Positions 58,182 through 64,000 of a stretch of 64,000 nucleotides of DNA are shown one piece after another. Under the pieces are notes generated by a model. It was not told where the DNA came from. It saw only the letters and a list, made by a program, of their open reading frames with translations, and searched no databases. The DNA is from Psychrobacter urativorans (lineage in GTDB: Bacteria; Pseudomonadota; Gammaproteobacteria; Pseudomonadales; Moraxellaceae). The translations under genes were made by a program, and so were the position numbers. The DNA is taken from the NCBI RefSeq assembly GCF_001298525.1, contig NZ_CP012678.1, positions 1,488,001-1,552,000 of the forward strand, in the 5' to 3' direction. The first letter of the stretch is position 1. Each line of letters begins with the position of its first letter.

Positions 58182-58643
58182 CTATACTTTAAAATGGGTT
58201 AATTCATAGCCCAATTGTTGATAATGCTTATAGTTATCGCGCCCTGCTTGCATACTTACAGCATCAGGTTGGATAAGTTCAAGTACCCGCGTTGGGGTGG
58301 CATTGTTGGTTGCAGTCATAAAGTCAGTAATAGGACGAGACGTAAGATTAATGGTAATGCCATTAAAATTTGCTGGTAAATAAGCGCCTAGTAAAACGGG
58401 CGCTACCGCTGACGCTGTTTTGTCAGTCATCGTGTCATAAGCAACCAGACGTTGATGCGGAATAAAGCTAGTAGCTTCATCCGCCCACAGCGCATCATCA
58501 AGCACGCCAAGCATCGTCTCATCCTCAGTAAGAATGAGCAGCGATTGAGTGCCTTTATTTAGTGCCGTTTGCGTCAACTGACAAATAAAGCCCAAGACAT
58601 CTTGGGCTTTACTCTCGCTTAATACGTAAAAGCTAACGTTCAT
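58182..58643 (-). CDS. holC: DNA polymerase III chi subunit
   Basis: 153 aa; links the clamp loader to single-strand-binding protein. Begins MNVSFYVLSESKAQDVLGFICQLTQTALNKG and has the DEATSFIPHQ segment (D-x-x-SFIPH) typical of HolC. It follows pepA by 49 nt on the same strand, the usual pepA-holC order. Confidence 0.9.
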   Translation of the reverse strand: MNVSFYVLSESKAQDVLGFICQLTQTALNKGTQSLLILTEDETMLGVLDDALWADEATSFIPHQRLVAYDTMTDKTASAVAPVLLGAYLPANFNGITINLTSRPITDFMTATNNATPTRVLELIQPDAVSMQAGRDNYKHYQQLGYELTHFKV

Positions 58644-58692
58644 AAACTGGTATTCATTAATTATTGGTCATAAATTAGTTTTCATTAATAAG

Positions 58693-60360
58693 TTAAGCCA
58701 TGTCCGCACAGTTTTTTAGATATTGCATAAATAACGGTACAGGACGACCGGTTGCCGCTTTATCCGCGCCAGAGACCCATGCCGTACCCGCGATATCTAA
58801 ATGCGCCCACGCTTGACCATCTTCAATAAATCGCGCTAAGAAACATGCAGCAGTAACCGCACCCGCAGATTTACCACCGATATTTTGGATATCAGCAATC
58901 GGCGAGTCTATCTGCGGTTGATAAGCATCATCTAACGGCATGTGCCAAATTAAATCACCGGACTGCGCACTGGCATTTTCTAAGGCAAATAACACGTCTT
59001 CATCGTTACTAAATACTGCTGAGCGCACATGACCCAGTGCGACCACACAAGCGCCAGTCAATGTCGCCACATCAATAATGGCTTTTGGCTGATAACGCTG
59101 TACGTAGCATAACGTATCGGCTAATACCAAGCGACCTTCGGCATCAGTGTTTAGGATTTCTACCGATTTGCCATTCATTGCTTTTACGATATCACCAGGA
59201 CGCGTGGCATCACCTGAGGGCATATTTTCGGCACAGGCAAGCGCACCAACGACGTTAATTGGCAGACGCGCTGCGCATAACGCTTTAATCGTACCCAATA
59301 CCGAAGCCGCACCGCCCATATCAAACTTCATCTCATCCATTGCCGCACCCGGTTTGATAGAGATACCGCCTGAGTCAAAGGTCACGCCTTTACCAACCAA
59401 GGCAATCGGCGCATCGTCATTAGCGGTTTGAGCGTTACTATCCTCTTTGACCGCTTTTTTGCCAGTGCCTTTAAGTGGAAGCTTATCGGTAATGGCTTTT
59501 AGTCCGTTGCTGACTTTTGCCGCATTGGTAGTAGCTTTTTGGATCGCTGACTGCGTATCGGTATTGGCGCTGAATTTAGATTTGCCTTGATACTCTAAAA
59601 TGACCAGCTGACCTTCTTTGGTTGAACCTTGTGAGACCGATAAGAAGCAACCCATTCCTAAAGCAGCCATTTCTTTTTCGCCCAATACCGTCACCTTTAA
59701 AAGGTCAGGATAAGCTTTGGCTAATTCTTGCGCTTGCTCTGCCATGTAGGCGGGGAAGCAAATATTACCCGGCTCATTAGCAACATCACGGGTCAGACTT
59801 TGACCGGCAAATACCGATTCAGCAAACTCTAACGTTGGTTGTAATGTGCTATCTGCAAGCAGGTAGATATCAGTTAAGACCGGCGTTGATTGCTCAGATT
59901 TGTACTTTTCAAAACGATAGCTTGCGGCTAATAAATTAAGGGCAAATTGACCGAACTCATCTGCTTCTAAGGCGTCACCTAAGGCTACGGTAATAGAAGC
60001 CACACGTTTTTGGGTGCTTTGATAAATGGTCGTGGCGATTTTTTGTAGAATAGTATTGCTAAGCTTATCCAGACTACCAACGCCTACTAATAATAGTTGC
60101 ACAGGGTTCTGCTTGGTGGTTTTCTTATCGCCAGCCAAGGCATAATCAGCAACCGTTTCACAGGCTTTACCAGTAAAGTGTGAGACGTCAATCAATTGTT
60201 CAATACGGTCTTGATACTCGGTTAACGCGGATGCCGCTACTATATTTTTCTTATCATCAACTAAAACGACAAGACAAGATGCATCTTTATCATTGGCTTC
60301 TTTTTTGAGGATTTTTTTAGTATGCGTTTGTGGTAACTGTTCAGTTAACGTGATATTCAT
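58693..60360 (-). CDS. pepA: Leucyl aminopeptidase PepA
   Basis: 555 aa M17 aminopeptidase; E. coli PepA has 503. Metal-binding core: LVGKGVTFDSGGISIKPG (about 321-338), MKFDMGGAA and NTDAEGRLVLAD (about 404-415), with the catalytic Lys and Arg. An insertion of about 55 residues (260-316, with KLPLKGTGKKAVKED) sits directly before the first metal ligand. E. coli PepA also binds DNA; whether this one does is unknown. Divergent from lptF. Confidence 0.95.
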   Translation of the reverse strand: MNITLTEQLPQTHTKKILKKEANDKDASCLVVLVDDKKNIVAASALTEYQDRIEQLIDVSHFTGKACETVADYALAGDKKTTKQNPVQLLLVGVGSLDKLSNTILQKIATTIYQSTQKRVASITVALGDALEADEFGQFALNLLAASYRFEKYKSEQSTPVLTDIYLLADSTLQPTLEFAESVFAGQSLTRDVANEPGNICFPAYMAEQAQELAKAYPDLLKVTVLGEKEMAALGMGCFLSVSQGSTKEGQLVILEYQGKSKFSANTDTQSAIQKATTNAAKVSNGLKAITDKLPLKGTGKKAVKEDSNAQTANDDAPIALVGKGVTFDSGGISIKPGAAMDEMKFDMGGAASVLGTIKALCAARLPINVVGALACAENMPSGDATRPGDIVKAMNGKSVEILNTDAEGRLVLADTLCYVQRYQPKAIIDVATLTGACVVALGHVRSAVFSNDEDVLFALENASAQSGDLIWHMPLDDAYQPQIDSPIADIQNIGGKSAGAVTAACFLARFIEDGQAWAHLDIAGTAWVSGADKAATGRPVPLFMQYLKNCADMA

Positions 60361-60545
60361 ATATTTTTATCCTTATTAGAATGACAGAGAATTAAACGTG
60401 TATGGCTAACGCCTTAACTCATAGTAGTCGACTAGCAAACCATGGTGGTAGTGTAGCATATCAGGCGACAACTGCGCAGTGTGTAAGGCTTAGGTAATGT
60501 TTGCAAACACATTTCACCGCCATTTTTTACAAAAACATGCTAGCA

Positions 60546-60574
60546 TTGACCGTGATATATGGTGGCTTTTATAC
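60546..60574 (+). promoter_or_regulatory. Possible lptF promoter
   Basis: TTGACC (60546-60551), 17 nt, TTATAC (60569-60574), in the 299-nt pepA-lptF gap; about 85 nt before the lptF start. Confidence 0.45.
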
Positions 60575-60659
60575 GTCCTAATTATCTTTGAATCTCTCAC
60601 CAAAATTTTGCTATAGACACGCCTAACCGTGTGATTGCCCACTTCTAAGAGTACCTATT

Positions 60660-61982
60660 GTGATATTACGCCGCTACATGACCCGTCAGGTTGCTTCAAC
60701 CACCGCTTTGGTATTGGGGTTTTTAATGGTGCTCATGCTTGGCGGTCGCTTAATTCGCTACTTTGGTATTGCGGCTGAAGGCAATTTAGACATCAGTTTA
60801 TTATTTACAATCATTGGTTATAATTTGCCGTTTTTTTTAGAGCTGATTTTGCCATTAGCATTTTTTATCGCACTGATGTTGGTGTTTGGGCGCTTATACG
60901 TTGACCAAGAAATGGCGGTGATTAATGCCAGTGGCGTATCACGCGGTAAGCTGGCACGATTGACGACACCGTTAATTTTGGCATTGTTTGTAGGCGAAGC
61001 GGCGTTATCAATAGTCGGAAAACCTTGGGGCGTGCGCTCATCCGAAACCATTTGGCAACAGCAAGCGTTAACCAGCGCGTTTGATTTAATTCGTCCTAAT
61101 GAGTTTATTAATAGCGGCAATTACCATCTGTATGTGGGCAGTCTCAGCGATGATAAAAAGCAGCTCAAAGACGTGGTATTGATTCAAACCGCACCGCAAG
61201 AAAAAGGCTCAGGCAATAACAATGCTAAAAATAACAATAATCCTAACAATCTTGATGCAAATCAATCGCCGAATGCATTACCAAGCGAGTTGCCAGCAGA
61301 GTTAACGGCGCGTATTGACAGCAGTAAATCCACGATTGGTAAAGATACGATTACTTTGGCTAAGCGCGCTGAGCAAGTTGAAAATGGCGCTAGTGGCGTG
61401 ACCCAGTTGGATTTATTCCAAGGGCGACGTTATGAGGTGGGCGCAGGCAGCCTAAAGTATAATCAAGTTGGTTTTGATCGCTATCGTATTACCTTGTCCG
61501 AATCGCCGAAAGAAGTGGTGACCGAAGACAATATCCAAACTCAGCCTATTATGCCGTTATGGCAAGCGGCAACTGGTCATGCAAAAGTGGGCAGTGTCAA
61601 TGCCATGCGGGCGGCACAAGCGGAGTTGGGTTATCGGTTGGCGCTGCCGTGGTTGATGATTATTGCCCCGATGCTTGCCGTACCACTGGCACAAGTGCGT
61701 CCCCGTCAAGGGCGTTGGCTGCGTCTGTTTCCAGCGATTTTATTATTTGTCAGCTGTGCGTTAGGTATTATCTCGCTTAAGAATGCGGTCAGTAAAGGCA
61801 GTGTCAGCGTGTGGTCATATGCGTGGCTGGTCATCGGCTTTATGACCTTGGCGCTGTATTTGAATTGGAGCAGCCGTATCCAACATCGACTGCGTATTCG
61901 CTTAAAAGAAGACCCGATAATCAACGTTGACACTGACGCTGACACTGATAATATAAGTGGCTCAAATGGAGGGCAACTATAA
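60660..61982 (+). CDS. lptF: LPS export ABC transporter permease LptF
   Basis: 440 aa permease of LptBFG, which extracts lipopolysaccharide from the inner membrane. Membrane helices at both ends (about 12-35, 50-78, 100-120 and then 330-430) enclose a periplasmic jelly-roll domain. An Asn-rich low-complexity insertion lies at about 184-205. GTG start. Its TAA shares its last base with the lptG ATG, so translation is coupled. Confidence 0.95.
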   Translation: MILRRYMTRQVASTTALVLGFLMVLMLGGRLIRYFGIAAEGNLDISLLFTIIGYNLPFFLELILPLAFFIALMLVFGRLYVDQEMAVINASGVSRGKLARLTTPLILALFVGEAALSIVGKPWGVRSSETIWQQQALTSAFDLIRPNEFINSGNYHLYVGSLSDDKKQLKDVVLIQTAPQEKGSGNNNAKNNNNPNNLDANQSPNALPSELPAELTARIDSSKSTIGKDTITLAKRAEQVENGASGVTQLDLFQGRRYEVGAGSLKYNQVGFDRYRITLSESPKEVVTEDNIQTQPIMPLWQAATGHAKVGSVNAMRAAQAELGYRLALPWLMIIAPMLAVPLAQVRPRQGRWLRLFPAILLFVSCALGIISLKNAVSKGSVSVWSYAWLVIGFMTLALYLNWSSRIQHRLRIRLKEDPIINVDTDADTDNISGSNGGQL

Positions 61983-63226
61983 TGCGCTCCTTACTCTCTA
62001 AAGCTCAATCCACTCATGGGCAATCTGCTAACCTACAAATACTTGGGCGTTATGTAAAACTCAATGCTTTATTAGCCATTGTCGCTGCTGTAATGGGACT
62101 GTGGGCGCTGCAAGTTTTATTTTCTTATTTATCTGAGCTTGATGCGCTTACTGATAGCTATACCATGTCCGATGCGCTCAAATTTATCCTTTATCGCTCA
62201 CCTCATTTTTTAGCACAGTTTATGCCGACAGGGGCGCTATTGGGCGCGGTTGTTGGTCTAGGATTATTGGCGAATAAAAGCGAGCTGGTGGTGATGCGCG
62301 CCGCTGGCGTTAGCATTTATCGTATTGTTGGTTGGGTATTACAGCCCGCGTTGGCGTTTGTGCTATTGGCGTTGGCACTCAATCAGTTTGTACTGCCTTA
62401 TACCAATCCATTGGCAAATCAAATTAATAGTGAAGATAACCGCTCGCTTGTCACCTCAGTACGTGGCTATTGGACGGTACAGCCGCGCTTTAAGACCGTT
62501 GCTAATGATAGTAATAGTTCAAATGACAATACTAATAGCAATGCGGATAAGTCAAACGTACAACCCGATGGTAGTGATATTCTCTATATTGACTATGCCG
62601 ATGTCAAAGGCAATATTGGTGAGGTAAAGCGTTGGCATTTGGACAATAATGGCAATTTGCAAACCGCGATTCATGCCGAAGGTGGCAAGTATATGGGTCG
62701 GCAACCAGTACAAAGCTCAAACGCCACACTCAGTGAACAATATCGCTACGATTGGCAACTCAGCAATATGACCACGCTCACGATTAATAAAGGTTTTGGT
62801 AGTGCGCAATCTAAAACCGCATCTGATGTTTTAAGTCTACCATTTGCACCGGAGTCGGTTTATTTACTCACGCGCCAAGCCGATGATTTATCGCTGACGC
62901 AACTGTATGAACATCGTCAGTTTATGCGTCAACAAGGTAAACGCTCACTCGCGCATGAATTGGCATTTTGGCAAAAGCTGCTCTCACCGTTATCTATTTT
63001 ATCATTAGTGATTGTCGCCTGCTCGTTTGTCTTTGGTTCATTGCGGACGCACAGTTTAGGTTTGCGTATTGTGGTCGCTTTATTATTTGGTTTACTGTTC
63101 AGTTATATTCAGGATTTGGTTGGCTTTGTGTCATTAGCTACTGGATTTTCGCCGTTATTAATGGTGCTATTACCAATTATAGCTAGCACCGCTTTAGGAT
63201 TATATTTGCTCAAACGGCAAATGTAA
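61982..63226 (+). CDS. lptG: LPS export ABC transporter permease LptG
   Basis: 414 aa partner of LptF in LptB2FG. Same plan: TM helices near 28-50, 80-100, 115-135, a periplasmic domain, then helices from about 325 on. The periplasmic domain has a Ser/Asn/Asp-rich insertion (about 174-198), similar in place and kind to that in LptF. Overlaps lptF by 1 nt. Terminator follows. Confidence 0.95.
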   Translation: MRSLLSKAQSTHGQSANLQILGRYVKLNALLAIVAAVMGLWALQVLFSYLSELDALTDSYTMSDALKFILYRSPHFLAQFMPTGALLGAVVGLGLLANKSELVVMRAAGVSIYRIVGWVLQPALAFVLLALALNQFVLPYTNPLANQINSEDNRSLVTSVRGYWTVQPRFKTVANDSNSSNDNTNSNADKSNVQPDGSDILYIDYADVKGNIGEVKRWHLDNNGNLQTAIHAEGGKYMGRQPVQSSNATLSEQYRYDWQLSNMTTLTINKGFGSAQSKTASDVLSLPFAPESVYLLTRQADDLSLTQLYEHRQFMRQQGKRSLAHELAFWQKLLSPLSILSLVIVACSFVFGSLRTHSLGLRIVVALLFGLLFSYIQDLVGFVSLATGFSPLLMVLLPIIASTALGLYLLKRQM

Positions 63227-63244
63227 TCCTGAAAAGATAGCCAT

Positions 63245-63287
63245 AAAAAAGCATGCTAAATCATCATGATGTAGCGTGCTTTTTTTA
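63245..63287. terminator. Bidirectional intrinsic terminator after lptG
   Basis: AAAAAAGCATGCTA and TAGCGTGCTTTTTT (one wobble), loop of 13 nt, T-run; between convergent lptG and the methyltransferase. Confidence 0.88.
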
Positions 63288-63318
63288 ACTTATCTACTTA
63301 TTGTCTAACTTTTAAATC

Positions 63319-63927
63319 TTAGTCTTTAGTCGCCATCGTAATGGTATAGGTTTTGCCTTGTTTGACCTTTTCGCTATTACCAAATACTTCGGTAAACGAG
63401 CGTTTCATAAACTGACGTAAGCCATTAATCGTGACCACATAAAAGCGCCCACCTTTTCGCATACGCGCATGGGCATCGAGGAAATACAGATAATGCTGCT
63501 CTTTGCCTACTTTTGCGGGCAAGTTTGACATGACCAAGCTAAAGTCTTTCGCTTTATCCACATGATTAAAACCGTTGGATAAATGCACATCGACGTTATG
63601 TAGACCGTTTTTTTCGCAATTTTGGCGCGCATATTCTACCGCCATAAAGTCTTTATCAATCAATGTATGCTGACCGTTCGGACATTCACGCGCTGCCGTC
63701 ATACCAAGCACGCCATAGCCGCAGCCCAAATCTATCGAATCATCATCCTGCTGAAAATCAACATAATCAAGCAGCATCAAGCTACCGTCATCAAGCTTTT
63801 GCGGTGAAAAAATACCCCACGTGGTGGCAAAATCAAACGGCTTGCCCAGTACGTCTTCGCGAAAATTAATATCATCGCGCCAGTATTTGGCTTTTTCTAA
63901 TAGGTCAGCAGGCGGTCTATGGCTCAT
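63319..63927 (-). CDS. Class I SAM-dependent methyltransferase, RsmC-like
   Basis: 202 aa. SAM motif I DLGCGYGVLGMTAA; post-I LIDKDFMAVEYARQN; motif IV SNLPAKVG; C-terminal strands. This is the MTS-type fold of RsmC/RlmG, but with only one domain, so the substrate (rRNA, or small molecule) is uncertain. Similar proteins in Gram-positives are annotated as 16S rRNA methyltransferases. Start MSHRPPADLLEKAKYW. Complete within the window. Confidence 0.85.
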   Translation of the reverse strand: MSHRPPADLLEKAKYWRDDINFREDVLGKPFDFATTWGIFSPQKLDDGSLMLLDYVDFQQDDDSIDLGCGYGVLGMTAARECPNGQHTLIDKDFMAVEYARQNCEKNGLHNVDVHLSNGFNHVDKAKDFSLVMSNLPAKVGKEQHYLYFLDAHARMRKGGRFYVVTINGLRQFMKRSFTEVFGNSEKVKQGKTYTITMATKD

Positions 63928-64000
63928 GGTTTTCTCGCTTGGGAAAGGATTACAAAATATAGGGCGTATTGTAGCGAGAAAAGGGCAGGTTTGCAGCTAT

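Overview
The window is about 64 kb of a bacterial chromosome around the replication origin. Gene content, moderate-to-low GC, the divergent rpmH/dnaA arrangement, CbpA/CbpM, Mpl, SstT, LptF/LptG and the style of the proteins (Asn/Gln-rich loop insertions, long GyrB) point to a gamma-proteobacterium of the Moraxellaceae, most likely Psychrobacter. This assignment is from recognition, not from a search.

Layout. 1-5591 (minus strand): start of ribD, nrdR, mnmE, yidC, yidD, rnpA, rpmH. 5592-6202: oriC, with four perfect TTATCCACA DnaA boxes and an AT-rich unwinding stretch. 6203-13520 (plus): dnaA, dnaN, recF, gyrB. 13.6-15.7 kb: rlmF and a crotonase. 15.8-18.4 kb: an AT-rich pair encoding an OLD-family ATPase/TOPRIM nuclease and a compact UvrD-like helicase, overlapping by 16 nt; this looks like a Gabija-type phage defence module. 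18.8-21.7 kb: a PatB/MalY-type C-S lyase and guaA. 22.0-23.7 kb: a second AT-rich accessory gene, a single-chain DUF262-DUF1524 (GmrSD-like) nuclease. 24-38.6 kb: a mixed set including an MDR oxidoreductase, a DUF2157/DUF4401 membrane protein with a GDYXXLXY partner, a YgeA-type racemase, a MATE pump, a lipoprotein hydrolase, a DsrE-like protein, a thioesterase, YheT, YigZ, RsuA, a DsbC-like oxidoreductase and a DUF2939 protein. 39-64 kb: housekeeping genes (dnaJ, dapB, an orphan secretin-like gene, a type III ornithine/lysine decarboxylase, def, mpl, an NlpE-like lipoprotein, dsbB, gshA, a Roadblock protein, erpA, an ABC-F ATPase, rlpA, cbpA-cbpM, sstT, holC-pepA, lptF-lptG, a methyltransferase).

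The window also carries a dense set of ParB-binding parS-like palindromes: four with a perfect GTTTCACGTGAAAC core and five with one core mismatch, spread from 1.2 to 53.9 kb. One forms the stem of the dnaJ terminator and several lie inside genes. This marks the window as the origin-proximal chromosome-partitioning domain. Most transcription units end in clear intrinsic terminators. No tRNA, rRNA, insertion sequence, prophage or CRISPR array was seen.

The best candidates for an interesting system are the OLD nuclease-helicase pair, the neighbouring DUF262-DUF1524 gene and the parS cluster.
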